Source: an uncultured Anaerolineae bacterium
GTDB taxonomy: Bacteria > Chloroflexota > Anaerolineae > J036 > Brachytrichaceae
Direction: 5' to 3'
Assembly (NCBI GenBank): GCA_938034415.1
Contig: CALHLE010000008.1
Coordinates: 1-64,000 of the forward strand
DNA: 64,000 nucleotides
Positions 40,841 through 50,130 of the stretch are shown here, piece by piece. Positions within the stretch are counted from its first letter, which is position 1; every line of letters starts with the position of its first letter. A model generated the notes under the pieces. It had not been told where the DNA came from. It ran no database searches and saw only the letters and a list, made by a program, of their open reading frames with translations. The position numbers and the translations under genes are program-made.

Positions 40841-42049
40841 ATGCGCACCACTTCCTTGCTCTTTGTCCTTGGGTGCTATGCCTTCGTCAGCCTTGGTGTG
40901 AATGCGGCATTGCTGGGTCCGGCGTTGCCAACGCTGGCTACCAGAGCGAATGCCGGCCTCGACCGCACCGGCTTGATCTTCGCCTCGATGTCGCTGGGCT
41001 ATCTCACGTCCGCCCCGATCATCAACACGATAGGCGCGCGCATGGGCACACGCGCCATGCTCATTGTCAGCCCGCTAGTGGTCATCGGCAGCATGGCGCT
41101 GCTAGCGCTCGGCGCGCATCTGAACGCCTTCTTTGTGGCGACCTATCTGCTCGGCCTGGGCCAATCCGGCTCACAGGTGGCTTACAATGCCATGTTTGGC
41201 TTGCAGGCAGAGGGGGGACGCGCCTCGGCAGTGCTCAATCGGCTCAATGCGTTCTTCGGCGTCGGCGCGCTCATCGGGCCGCTGTTCGTAGCAGCGAGCT
41301 ACACACTCATCAACGCGGCGACGTTGGCGTTTTGGATTGCGGCTGCGATGGCGCTGCCGCTCACGCTGGGGGCGCTGTGGGCGCGCGATGGGCTGCGCCA
41401 TTCGTCGCCCGCGCGCGCGACATTGCCAGACGGCGGCGCAGCGCGCCGCTTATTGACCTCGCCGGCAGCGTGGGGATTATGCGTCGTGATGGGGTTGTAC
41501 GTCGGCTGTGAAGTCGCCTTCAGCGGATGGGCGACCGAGTTCACCAGCCGCATGACGGGCGCAGGCACGGCGCAAGCTGCGGTTGCGGTGAGCATCTTCT
41601 GGGCGGCGCTGGCGCTCAGCCGTTATTTCACCAACATCGTCGCGCGCCGTATTCCGCCCACGGTGTTGATCGGGTTGCTCTTTGCGCTGGCCATCGTCGG
41701 GTTGGTGGTGATGCTGCTGGCCGGGCAGGTGAGCGCCGCAGCATGGGCAGGAGCGTTTCTGGTGGGCGTCGGCTTCGGCCCGATCTATCCTACGCTCATC
41801 GCCATCGGCATCCAGCGCTTCCCGTTTGCTGCGCAGATGATCGCCAGCGTGCTGACCAGCACCGGCGCGCTCGGCGCGCTTTTCTTGCCGGCGTTGATGG
41901 GCTTCGCGATGGATGCGTCGGCGCTCGGCGCGGTGAGCGCATGGATGATGCTGGCCGGAGTGCTGGCGCTGGTCATCGGCCTATGGCAATTCACGCGCCG
42001 TGCCCTGGGTCGTGAGGATGTCGCGGCACTGCAAGCGCGCGCCGCGTAG
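40841..42049 (+). CDS. Major facilitator superfamily permease
   Basis: A 402-residue membrane protein with about 12 helices in two halves. Between the second and third helices lies NTIGARMGTRAMLIVSPLVV, an MFS motif A-like loop. The central cytoplasmic loop (about residues 180-205) separates the halves, and the second half starts at LTSPAAWGLCVVMGLYVG. Its pattern resembles the fucose/sugar permease-like MFS subgroup, but the substrate cannot be assigned. The track's 513-residue ORF includes an upstream extension inside pyk; I use the ATG at 40841. Confidence 0.85.
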   Translation: MRTTSLLFVLGCYAFVSLGVNAALLGPALPTLATRANAGLDRTGLIFASMSLGYLTSAPIINTIGARMGTRAMLIVSPLVVIGSMALLALGAHLNAFFVATYLLGLGQSGSQVAYNAMFGLQAEGGRASAVLNRLNAFFGVGALIGPLFVAASYTLINAATLAFWIAAAMALPLTLGALWARDGLRHSSPARATLPDGGAARRLLTSPAAWGLCVVMGLYVGCEVAFSGWATEFTSRMTGAGTAQAAVAVSIFWAALALSRYFTNIVARRIPPTVLIGLLFALAIVGLVVMLLAGQVSAAAWAGAFLVGVGFGPIYPTLIAIGIQRFPFAAQMIASVLTSTGALGALFLPALMGFAMDASALGAVSAWMMLAGVLALVIGLWQFTRRALGREDVAALQARAA

Positions 42050-42135
42050 TTCCCGGCGTCGTCGCGCGTTGATCTGCTGACTTAAACGTGACCTTCTGGC
42101 CTCATCTAGCTCAGCCGCGTCTCACCCGTCCCTGT

Positions 42136-42141
42136 TAGAAT
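42136..42141 (+). promoter_or_regulatory. -10 candidate for the mrp gene
   Basis: TAGAAT lies about 72 nt before the ATG at 42213, giving a leader with its own GGAGA Shine-Dalgarno. Confidence 0.35.
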
Positions 42142-42212
42142 CCACTCGTCAGTTTGTGCATATTAGCGCGCAATGTCGCGCACCCTGCGTTTGCGCTGCC
42201 TGTGGAGATGAA

Positions 42213-43322
42213 ATGGCTGTCACCGAAAAGGAAGTGATGTCCGCGCTTTCGCGCGTGATCGAACCCGAGTTGCATCGAGACCTGGTCTCGCTGAACATGA
42301 TCAAGGATCTACAGATCCGCGGTAACGACGTCTCGTTCAAGATCGAGCTGACCACGCCGGCCTGTCCCCTGAAGGACGTGATGGATAAGGCGGCGCGGGC
42401 TGAATTGGGCAAGATCCCCGGCATCGGCAAAATCGAGATCGGTTGGACGAGCAACGTCGCCGCCAACGCGCGGATGCGCAGCGCGCTCAACCTGCCCATC
42501 AAGAACATCGTCGCCGTCGCCAGCGGCAAAGGGGGCGTGGGCAAGACCACCGTCGCGGTGAACCTGGCCGTCGCGCTCGGCCAAACCGGCGCAAAGGTTG
42601 GCCTGCTCGACAACGACGTGTATGGCCCGAACGTGCCGCTGATGGTCGGCCTGCCGACGGCCGAGCTGTTGCCGGACGGGCGCGCCATGCCCAGCGTGGC
42701 CCAGCAAAACGGCAAGCTCGTCCCCGAGGAGAAGTTCGGGATCAAGATCTTCAGCATTGGGTTTATCTATCCTGCCGAGTCGCCCCTGGTGTGGCGCGGG
42801 CCAATGTTGCACAGCGCCATTCGCCAGTTTCTTCAGGATGTGGACTGGGGCAACCTGGACTATCTGATCGTGGATATGCCGCCCGGCACAGGCGACGCGC
42901 AGCTCTCGCTGGCGCAGACGGCGCAGGGCGTGATGGGCATCATCGTCACCACGCCTCAATTGGTCTCCATGGGCGACGCGCTCAAGGGCTTGGCTGCGTT
43001 CGAGCAGCTCAAGATTCCAATCATCGGCGTAGTTGAGAACATGGGGCCATACACCGACCCGGCCACCGGCAAAAAAGTTGCTATGTTCGGCGAGGGCGGC
43101 GGCGAGCGCTTGGCTGCGATGAAGCAGGTGCCTTTCTTGGGCAGCGTGCCGCTCGACCCGGCCATCCGCGTCGGCGGCGATAGCGGCCGACCGATCGTCG
43201 CGGCGTATCCTGAGAGCGAAGCGGCCAAACGCCTGATCGAGATTGCCAAGCAGGTCGCGGCGCGCGTCAGCGTGCTGAATTTCCAACAAAACAACGTCAT
43301 CCCGATCTCGATCATCGGGTGA
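42213..43322 (+). CDS. Mrp/ApbC-type P-loop ATPase lacking the CxxC
   Basis: The N-terminal MIP18-type domain (residues 1-85, MSALSRVIEPELHRDLVSLNM with TTPACPLKD) is fused to a deviant-Walker-A ATPase with VASGKGGVGKTTVAVNLA and LIVDMPPGTGDAQL. Mrp/Nbp35-family proteins carry Fe-S clusters for delivery to target enzymes. However, the C-terminal CxxC that bridges the cluster is absent: after VVENM the sequence runs GPYTDPATGKKVAMFGEGGG. Either it carries the cluster differently, or it has another role. I start at 42213 (GGAGA upstream); the track's start adds a Cys-rich spurious leader. RicT follows 72 nt downstream. Confidence 0.9.
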   Translation: MAVTEKEVMSALSRVIEPELHRDLVSLNMIKDLQIRGNDVSFKIELTTPACPLKDVMDKAARAELGKIPGIGKIEIGWTSNVAANARMRSALNLPIKNIVAVASGKGGVGKTTVAVNLAVALGQTGAKVGLLDNDVYGPNVPLMVGLPTAELLPDGRAMPSVAQQNGKLVPEEKFGIKIFSIGFIYPAESPLVWRGPMLHSAIRQFLQDVDWGNLDYLIVDMPPGTGDAQLSLAQTAQGVMGIIVTTPQLVSMGDALKGLAAFEQLKIPIIGVVENMGPYTDPATGKKVAMFGEGGGERLAAMKQVPFLGSVPLDPAIRVGGDSGRPIVAAYPESEAAKRLIEIAKQVAARVSVLNFQQNNVIPISIIG

Positions 43323-43394
43323 GACGGCCCCGAAGGGCAACGGCTGATTCGCCGACGCGCGCGTCGCTGGCGTCTCTTGCGAATCAACGCTTAA

Positions 43395-44645
43395 ATGTCT
43401 AGCATGGACGCTACGGTCAAAGAGCCTTCGATGTTCGACCTGCCGGAATGGACGGGCGTCTATCCACCGGAAGAGCAGCCGCCACAGGCTAAGCCGCGCC
43501 TGGTCGGCGTGCGCTTTCAACGGGTCGGCAAGATCTATTACTACAGCGCCGAGGGCTTCGATGATTTGAAAGTTGGCGACTGGGTGATTGTGGACACCGC
43601 GCGCGGCAAGCAGATGGGGCAAGTGGCCACGCTCAAGCCGCCAAAGGAAATAGGCGGCCCCTACAAGCGCATCGAACGCCGCGCTACGGGCCGCGACATG
43701 GCCATGCGCCACTACTACGAGAGCAAGGAACTCGAAGCGATGATCGCTTGTCGCGCCGAGAGCGCCGCGCTCAACTTGCCGATCAAAATCGTGCGCGCCG
43801 AATACAGCTTCGATGGTCAGACGCTCACCTTCCTCTATTCGTCCGATCAGGAAGAGCGCGTCGAAGTGAGCGCGCTGCGCGAGGCGATGAGCCGGCTCTA
43901 TCGCGCGCGCATCGAGACGCGCCAGATCAGCCCGCGCGAAGTGGCCAAGATCCTGGGCGGCATGGGCGCGTGTGGCATCGAGGAGCGCTGCTGCTCGCGC
44001 TTCCTGACCGAGTTCAGCCCAATCTCGATCAAGCACGCTAAGGAGCAGAACCTCAGCCTGAATCCGCACGACATCACCGGCATGTGCGGTCGCTTGCGTT
44101 GCTGTCTCATCTATGAGTACGAGCAATATGTGGAGGCGCGCCGTCATCTGCCCAAGCTCAAGTCCATGGTCGGCACGCCAATGGGGCCGGGCAAAGTAGT
44201 TGAGATCTTGCACCTGCGCGACTCGGTGCGCGTGAAGATCGGCGAAGGGCCGGAGGCGCGCGAGGTGGAGTTCCATCGCGAACAACTCGTCCCGTTGGAG
44301 GAATGGAAGCGGCTGCAAGAGAAGGCTGCCAGCGGGACGTGCGACCGCCATCAGCACGGCGAATGCAACTGCGGCAAGGGTGAGCCGCGCAAAGCCGAGC
44401 CGTCGCAACCAACCCGGTCGGATGAACTCCCGCCGGCGGCCAAGGCGTTTATCGAGGCCAATGAAGCGCAGCAGGAACAGGGGCAAGCGCGCCCGAACCG
44501 CGCGAAGCGGCAGGAGCGCAAGCAACACGGTGAGCGCCGGCCAACCGATGTCGGACGCCATCAGCCGCGCGCCACAGATGCCGATAGCGCAGGCGGCGCG
44601 CAGCGCAAGCGCCGGCCGCTGCTCCGCCGCAAGCCGGGCAAATAG
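43395..44645 (+). CDS. ricT: RicT/PSP1-domain protein with long basic tail
   Basis: The PSP1 domain core is clear: VGVRFQRVGKIYYYSAEG and GDWVIVDTARGKQMGQV at the N-terminus, then GACGIEERCCSRFL and GMCGRLRCCLIYEYEQY with the conserved Cys motifs. In Bacillus, RicT (YaaT) forms an Fe-S complex with RicA and RicF that assists RNase Y-dependent RNA maturation. Beyond about residue 310 an additional tail of roughly 105 residues is rich in Lys, Arg, Gln and Pro and has a CDRHQHGECNCGKG cluster. RicA and RicF are not in the window. Confidence 0.9.
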   Translation: MSSMDATVKEPSMFDLPEWTGVYPPEEQPPQAKPRLVGVRFQRVGKIYYYSAEGFDDLKVGDWVIVDTARGKQMGQVATLKPPKEIGGPYKRIERRATGRDMAMRHYYESKELEAMIACRAESAALNLPIKIVRAEYSFDGQTLTFLYSSDQEERVEVSALREAMSRLYRARIETRQISPREVAKILGGMGACGIEERCCSRFLTEFSPISIKHAKEQNLSLNPHDITGMCGRLRCCLIYEYEQYVEARRHLPKLKSMVGTPMGPGKVVEILHLRDSVRVKIGEGPEAREVEFHREQLVPLEEWKRLQEKAASGTCDRHQHGECNCGKGEPRKAEPSQPTRSDELPPAAKAFIEANEAQQEQGQARPNRAKRQERKQHGERRPTDVGRHQPRATDADSAGGAQRKRRPLLRRKPGK

Positions 44646-44693
44646 CCGCTCATCATCCCCCACATCCCAACAGCCCAGCTCGGCCCGCGAACC

Positions 44694-45380
44694 GTGAACG
44701 TCCTCGTCATCATCGCTCATCCCGACGACCCCGAGTTCTTCGCCGGCGGCACGATCGCCCGTTGGTGCCACGAAGGCCACAACGTGCGCTACGTCGTCGT
44801 CACCGGCGGCGAAAAGGGCAGCGACCAGCCCGATATGACGCCGGCTCGGCTCTTGGCCATCCGCCGCGACGAGCAACGCAACGCTGCCGCCGTCCTGGGT
44901 GTGCGCGATGTCACCTTTCTCAGCCACGTGGACGGCGAGCTGCTGAACACGCTAGACATACGGCGCGATCTGGTGCGCGAAATTCGCCGGGCGCGCCCGG
45001 ATATCGTCCTAACGACCGACCCACAGACGCTGCACTACGGCGCGATGCGCGTTAACCACAACGACCACCGCGCCGTCGGCCTGGCGGTCTGCGACGCAAT
45101 CTTCCCGGCGGCGAGCAACCGAATGTACTTCCCCGAACTGCTGGCGGACGGCTTCGCGCCTCATGCGCCGAAGGAGATCTACTTCGCCGGCCCGGCTCGG
45201 CCGAATGCGCTGGTGGATGTCACCGATTTCATCCAGGCCAAGATCGAGGCGATCCGCATGCACGCTTCACAAGTTAAAGCGCCGGACGAGCTGGAGTCGC
45301 GCATCCGGCAGGGGCTGCTGCGCATGACCGCCGACGGTCGCATCTTTTTCGCAGAGGCGTTCCGGCGCATCTTGCTATAA
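44694..45380 (+). CDS. LmbE/PIG-L family N-deacetylase
   Basis: The Zn-dependent enzymes of this family remove acetyl groups from GlcNAc-containing molecules such as GlcNAc-malate (bacillithiol) or GlcNAc-PI. The motif AHPDDPEFFAGGT at residues 8-20 gives the His/Asp/Asp metal and base residues, and VNHNDHRAVG in the middle contributes the third ligand. At 228 residues it is normal. It starts with GTG 48 nt after ricT. Located directly upstream of the glycosidase-like cluster, it could deacetylate a glycan processed there; bacillithiol synthesis is the other obvious option. Confidence 0.88.
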   Translation: MNVLVIIAHPDDPEFFAGGTIARWCHEGHNVRYVVVTGGEKGSDQPDMTPARLLAIRRDEQRNAAAVLGVRDVTFLSHVDGELLNTLDIRRDLVREIRRARPDIVLTTDPQTLHYGAMRVNHNDHRAVGLAVCDAIFPAASNRMYFPELLADGFAPHAPKEIYFAGPARPNALVDVTDFIQAKIEAIRMHASQVKAPDELESRIRQGLLRMTADGRIFFAEAFRRILL

Positions 45381-45721
45381 GCCTCGGGACGGATGAGCGC
45401 ATTTCCGGCAAGGGGCAGGCGCAAGTACTGCCCCTCGCCTGTCCATATCTCGCCCCGGCAGAGCAATGCACCCTGACGGACGACGCGCGCAGTCGCCGTG
45501 CTAGAATGCACAACTGGTGTTATCCTATAAATCGTAATCCGAAATAATCTGAAATAATGATGATTCGATGAGATGAACCGATCAGCGCTGCCGCACATCG
45601 TGGCTGAGACGGTTTACTCCAATGCACCCGAGCCGATCGCGTTCCGTAGGTGCATGGCCTGCGCCGCATTGGGCGCTTACTGAAGTCCATAGAGGGTAAC
45701 GCTATAACGCGAGGCGCATAT
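45381..45721 (+). promoter_or_regulatory. Intergenic promoter region before the glycosidase-like cluster
   Basis: The 341-nt gap holds a GGGGCAG/CTGCCCC hairpin (45412-45434) after the deacetylase gene, which may help termination but lacks a T tract. Next come a TAGAAT box (45502-45507), a TATAAA box (45526-45531) and an unusually AT-rich stretch with a direct repeat GAAATAAT (45541-45548 and 45551-45558). A further TATAAC lies about 13 nt before the ATG. No credible gene is present; the track ORF starting at 45650 extends the next gene upstream. Confidence 0.45.
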
Positions 45722-48652
45722 ATGAATGGGCCTTCTATGCATCGAGAATCCGATTCGAGTGCCTCGGGCGCTTCGGATCCCGGTTTATCAGGCTTGACAG
45801 AGACGCCGGTCATTGACCGCATCCCTCGGCTGGCCGATAGAAAGCACAAGCCACCGCGCTCAACCCGCGAAACCCCACGCACGCAGTTCCTGCTGCCGAC
45901 GACGCGCGCGGGTTGGCTGAAAGTGATCGGCGTTGCCTTCGCCGCCGTCTTGTCCGTAGGCGCGGCGCTTGTGAGCCTGCGCCTGCTCAGCGCCAATGAT
46001 TGCAGCGAATTCACGACCGAGCGGACGACGGTGGCTGCCGAGGACTTTCAGATTCAGGTGATGCCGAGCGATCTGACCGGCAGCTTTGGCGTGAAGCTGG
46101 GCGTCTTGTCGTTGGCCGACCTCACTGCTGCGTCTCGTGACGCCGAGCTTCAAGCTGCTGCCTCCGGCCTGCCATCTGGGTTAACGATTGTGGGCGACCC
46201 GGTCAGGGTCAAAACCTGCAGCGCCGATCCCAAGCGGGCGACGCTGCGCATGAGCATCCCGCCTGGCGTGGAAGCAGACACGAGTTTGGATTTGTATGGC
46301 TGGGATAGCCGAGCGCGTGCGTGGGCGTGGCTCGGCGGCGAGTTGGATGCGGCGTCTCGAACTGTTGTGGCGCATGTGACCCGCGTGCCTTCGCTCGTGG
46401 CGTTAATGAGAGTTGCGCCCATTCCGCCTGCGCTCGGCGTCGAGCTGCCGCCGGCGTCCCGTGATCCGACGGCGATCGCCCAGTCTATCCCGCCTGGCGC
46501 CGGGATCGGCTATGCCACTGGCCTCTATCTGGGCGACCGCAGCAGCATCGTCGGCGACCCGGGTAGGTTGCTGCGGCCAAGCAGTGTGCCCCTGAGGGTC
46601 ATCCCAGTCGTGCGCAACTGGGGCGCGCAAGGCGAAGTCAACCGCACGCTGCTGCGCGCGATGCTGGCCAGCGAAGCAAGCCGCGCTGCGCATGTGAACG
46701 CGCTGATTGGTCTCGTCGCGGCCGGTGGCTTCGAGGGCGTGCAGATAGACTATCGCGGCGTGGAAGCGGCGCAGCGCGACGCCTTTTCGCAATTCATCGA
46801 GCAACTCGGCGCGCGTTTGGCCGAGCGTGGCAAGATCCTCAGCGTCGCCGTCCCTGCCCCCGCGCTCACGGACCCAACCGGCGTGTTCGACTCGTTGGGC
46901 TATGACCTGTATCGGATTGGCCAAGCCGCTGCACTGGTGCAGCTCGATTTAAGCGCCAACCCTGAGGTGTGGTGTACCGACCGGTTGGATCCGTTGATGA
47001 CATGGGCGGTTGGCCGTGTGGATCGCCGTAAGCTGCAGGTGATCCTCCCGACCCTGAGCGTCCAGAAAGATGCCAACGGGCGGGTGAGGCTGGCCGGCCT
47101 GGAGGAGGCGCTGGCTGTTCTGGGTGGGCTGCAGACCGTAGCGCCCGCCGTTGCGCCTGGCGCCAGCGTCAGGATGTGGTGGAGCGGCGATGTCGAACCG
47201 TCCGATGCGCGCTATGACCCGACCGGTCAGTTCTACTCCTATAGCTACGTAGATGAACGCGGCATCCAGCAGACGGTGTGGCTGAACACTGCCGCCAGCT
47301 TTAAGCGCACGCTGGAGCGCCTGAGTCGGCATAACATGCGCGGCGTCACACTGCGCGGGCTGACGCATCCCGGCAACGATGACGGCGTGATGCAAATTGT
47401 GGATGGCTTCATGCGCGGCGACCTGGCTTCGGTGCAGGCGCCAGAACCGGTGATCAAAGTGTCGTTTGGCGCCGGCACGCCGTTTAGCCTGCTGCTGAGC
47501 CAGGGCGCAGAGGCGATGATCGTGCAGGCGCCTGGCGGCGAGGGCCAGTATGAGATCACTTCTGCCTTTCAAAGCGCGCGGGCGGTGACCTTGAACCCGG
47601 CGCGTGTGTTGGTATCCAAAGATGCGCCCACTGACGAAGGCGGCGCAGATGCGGCGTCTGTTGCGTCGGCTGCTGCGGGTCAAGCGTCTCAAGGCGCTGC
47701 GTCTCCCATGCCCGGCGTAAACGCCGAGCGATTCGAACTCGGCGGCCATGTCAACGACCTGGCCCACGCCGCGCAGATGAAGACCGCAGGCATGACCTGG
47801 GCGCGCACCGAGGTGCGCGGCGAAGCCGTGCCCGAGGCATTTATCGCCGAAGCCAAAGCCAAAGGATTGAAAGTGCTCGTCACCGCCGTCGGCGATCGCA
47901 GCCGCGTGATGGATGTCGCTTACCGCGATCAATGGGCGCAACACCTGGGCAAAATCGCGGCTGCCGGCGCGGATGCGATCGAGGTGTGGAGCGAGCCGAA
48001 CTATAAGGCGGAATGGCCGGCCGGTCAGATCAGCGGTGCGTCTTATGCCGACCTGTTGAAGCGCGCTTACTTTGCCATCAAACAGGTTAATCCCAATGTA
48101 CTGGTGATCAGCGCCGGACTGGCGCAGACATCGGGCGTGTTTGCCGGCGGATGCGCCGAGGACGGCTGCGATGAGTTGGCCTTCCTGAACCAGATGGCCG
48201 CCGAGCGAGCTCAGGATTACATGGACTGTGTGGGCATCCACTACACGTCTGGCTTTGAGTCGCCCAGCGCGGTAGGCGCGCTCCATTACTCTCAATATTA
48301 CGAGCCGCTGCGCAACGCGCACTATGGCGCGTTCAACGGCGCCAAGCCGGTGTGCTTCACGGCGCTGGGCTATGTGACGGCGGATGGGTTCCCTTCAGGC
48401 ATGCCGGCCAAGTATTCGTTTGCCGCAGGCACGACGTTGGCCGATCATTCAGCATGGTTAGCCGAAGCGGCTAAGCTCTCCAAAGCAAGCGGCAAGGTCC
48501 GTTTGATGATCGTGTGGAACGTGGATGCGACGGAGTGGATTGCGGATGATCCTTCTCGAAACATCGAAGGTGATCCTCAGGCAGGCTACGCCATGATTCG
48601 ACCTGACGGCACGTGTCCGGCTTGCGAAGCTTTGCGCAGCGTCATGAAATGA
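45722..48652 (+). CDS. Membrane-anchored two-domain glycosidase-like pseudoenzyme
   Basis: The 976-residue protein has one transmembrane anchor (about residues 62-85) after a polar N-terminus. An external beta-rich domain (about 90-255) precedes a GH18/YaaH-like barrel (about 265-580). Its catalytic strand reads GFEGVQIDYRGVE, so the usual DxxDxDxE has become ExxQxDxR, with R345 in place of the acid. After a Gly/Ala linker, a clan-A barrel (about 665-970) has VWSEPN (acid/base E758) but TALGY where the nucleophile should be (A881). Both barrels thus look catalytically inactive, so binding or scaffolding is more likely than hydrolysis. The next gene overlaps by 4 nt. Confidence 0.75.
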   Translation: MNGPSMHRESDSSASGASDPGLSGLTETPVIDRIPRLADRKHKPPRSTRETPRTQFLLPTTRAGWLKVIGVAFAAVLSVGAALVSLRLLSANDCSEFTTERTTVAAEDFQIQVMPSDLTGSFGVKLGVLSLADLTAASRDAELQAAASGLPSGLTIVGDPVRVKTCSADPKRATLRMSIPPGVEADTSLDLYGWDSRARAWAWLGGELDAASRTVVAHVTRVPSLVALMRVAPIPPALGVELPPASRDPTAIAQSIPPGAGIGYATGLYLGDRSSIVGDPGRLLRPSSVPLRVIPVVRNWGAQGEVNRTLLRAMLASEASRAAHVNALIGLVAAGGFEGVQIDYRGVEAAQRDAFSQFIEQLGARLAERGKILSVAVPAPALTDPTGVFDSLGYDLYRIGQAAALVQLDLSANPEVWCTDRLDPLMTWAVGRVDRRKLQVILPTLSVQKDANGRVRLAGLEEALAVLGGLQTVAPAVAPGASVRMWWSGDVEPSDARYDPTGQFYSYSYVDERGIQQTVWLNTAASFKRTLERLSRHNMRGVTLRGLTHPGNDDGVMQIVDGFMRGDLASVQAPEPVIKVSFGAGTPFSLLLSQGAEAMIVQAPGGEGQYEITSAFQSARAVTLNPARVLVSKDAPTDEGGADAASVASAAAGQASQGAASPMPGVNAERFELGGHVNDLAHAAQMKTAGMTWARTEVRGEAVPEAFIAEAKAKGLKVLVTAVGDRSRVMDVAYRDQWAQHLGKIAAAGADAIEVWSEPNYKAEWPAGQISGASYADLLKRAYFAIKQVNPNVLVISAGLAQTSGVFAGGCAEDGCDELAFLNQMAAERAQDYMDCVGIHYTSGFESPSAVGALHYSQYYEPLRNAHYGAFNGAKPVCFTALGYVTADGFPSGMPAKYSFAAGTTLADHSAWLAEAAKLSKASGKVRLMIVWNVDATEWIADDPSRNIEGDPQAGYAMIRPDGTCPACEALRSVMK

Positions 48653-50100
48653 GCCGATACACCTTCAACCCTAAGCTCGACCCCAGTCGGGAACGCAATC
48701 GTCGTTTGCTCGTCAGCGTCGCCGCATTAGGCGCGACTGCGTTGTTTGCCCTAGCGCTGCTCGGCTTCGGCATCTGCTTGTTGACCGGCGGGTGCGCGAT
48801 CGGCAGCACAGGAGCGGCTGAAGAACCCACGCCGTTCGTCCCAGAGGTGACCATCTTTGCGCCGCAAGTTACACCGCCGACGAGCGGAGTTTCGGACAGC
48901 GCGTCGGCCAACACTGCGCCGCCGCCCGCTGCAACCATGGATCCGCGCGGGAAGATCGAAGGCATTGACGACTTTGTGTGCCCCAACCCGCGCCCTGCGC
49001 CGGCGCGGTTCGGTTACGGCATCCAGAGCAACTGGCCGGTCGGCGACATCGGCCTGTTCAACTCCATCATGGCCGAGCAACTGAAGATGGACTGGACGAA
49101 GGCACAGGTGCGCTGGACGGACTTTGAGCCTAACGGTCGCGGTCAATACGAGCTATACAAGTGGCAACTGCTGGACGCCTTTACCGCTGACGCCAATAAG
49201 AAAGGCTTGCACATCTTGTTCGGCGTGCTCGATGCGCCGGCATGGGCGCGACCCCGAAACGCCAACCCCGCGCGGCCGGACCTGCTTGGCCCACCGGATG
49301 ACTACGAGGACGCGCGCATCTTCATCGAGAAGCTGCTCGCCCGCTACAAGGGCTGCGTGCAGGCCATCGAGGTGTGGAACGAGATGAACCTCGACCGCGA
49401 GTGGACGGTCGCCTCCCGCCAGATCAAAGCCAGCGATTACGTGGCTTTCCTGGATGCGATTGTGCCCACCATCCGCGCGATCGACCCGAGCGTCATCGTG
49501 CTGATGGGCGCTCTCTCGCCAACCGGCGCGAACATCACTCAAGATGGTGTGATGCAGGTGGTGGATGACCTGACCTACATGGATCAGTTCGTCGCCGCCG
49601 GCGGCCCCGCCCGCGTGGACTGCATTGGCGTGCACCTGAACGGCTACAACATGCCGCCCGATAAGGAGTGGAACGAGGGCTACAACGATCCCACGGCGAC
49701 CTTCCGCGGCCCGTTCGACTCGCCTCATCCGTCGTGGTCGTTCAAGAGCACGATGCGTCTGTATCACGAGAAAACGCGAAAGCCGCTGTGCGTGACCGAA
49801 TTCGGCTGGGCTTCGATGGAGAACCTCAAGCGCTCAGACGGGTCGCCCGTGCAAGGCGCGCCGCCTGGGTTCGGCTTTGCGCTCGACAACACCGAGCAAG
49901 AGCAAGCCGACTGGATCGTGCAAGGCTTCCAGATCATGCGCGATAGCGGCTATGTCAAGTTCGCCATCGTCTTCAACCTAGACTACATTCAGAAAGTGGG
50001 CGGCGAGCCGGATCAGGAGAACGTCGCGCCGTATAGCATTACGCGGCGCGATGGGTCGCCGCGCCCGGCTTTTGAGGCGCTGAAGGCCATGCCGCGCTAG
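48649..50100 (+). CDS. Membrane-anchored clan-A glycoside hydrolase-like protein
   Basis: The 483-residue protein has a short basic cytoplasmic start, one hydrophobic anchor (about residues 22-50) with a Cys-rich end, a Pro/Thr/Ala-rich linker, and a clan-A (GH39/GH5-like) barrel from about residue 105. The acid/base is E245 in AIEVWNEMN and the nucleophile E384 in CVTEFGWAS, both intact, so it should be active. The barrel aligns with the C-terminal domain of the preceding protein and with the next gene's product. Its ATG overlaps the preceding stop (ATGA). The substrate is unknown. Confidence 0.78.
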   Translation: MSRYTFNPKLDPSRERNRRLLVSVAALGATALFALALLGFGICLLTGGCAIGSTGAAEEPTPFVPEVTIFAPQVTPPTSGVSDSASANTAPPPAATMDPRGKIEGIDDFVCPNPRPAPARFGYGIQSNWPVGDIGLFNSIMAEQLKMDWTKAQVRWTDFEPNGRGQYELYKWQLLDAFTADANKKGLHILFGVLDAPAWARPRNANPARPDLLGPPDDYEDARIFIEKLLARYKGCVQAIEVWNEMNLDREWTVASRQIKASDYVAFLDAIVPTIRAIDPSVIVLMGALSPTGANITQDGVMQVVDDLTYMDQFVAAGGPARVDCIGVHLNGYNMPPDKEWNEGYNDPTATFRGPFDSPHPSWSFKSTMRLYHEKTRKPLCVTEFGWASMENLKRSDGSPVQGAPPGFGFALDNTEQEQADWIVQGFQIMRDSGYVKFAIVFNLDYIQKVGGEPDQENVAPYSITRRDGSPRPAFEALKAMPR

Positions 50101-50130
50101 CCTGGTCGCCCGCCTTCAGCCCAGCTAACG

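Noticed and set aside
42309-44927. 872-residue ORF on the minus strand
   Set aside because: It is antisense to mrp and ricT, both clear family members. The translation is His/Arg/Ala/Leu-rich with no domain, the usual GC-driven shadow.
46949-48322. 457-residue minus-strand ORF in the glycosidase-like cluster
   Set aside because: Antisense to a gene whose reading frame aligns with its neighbours.
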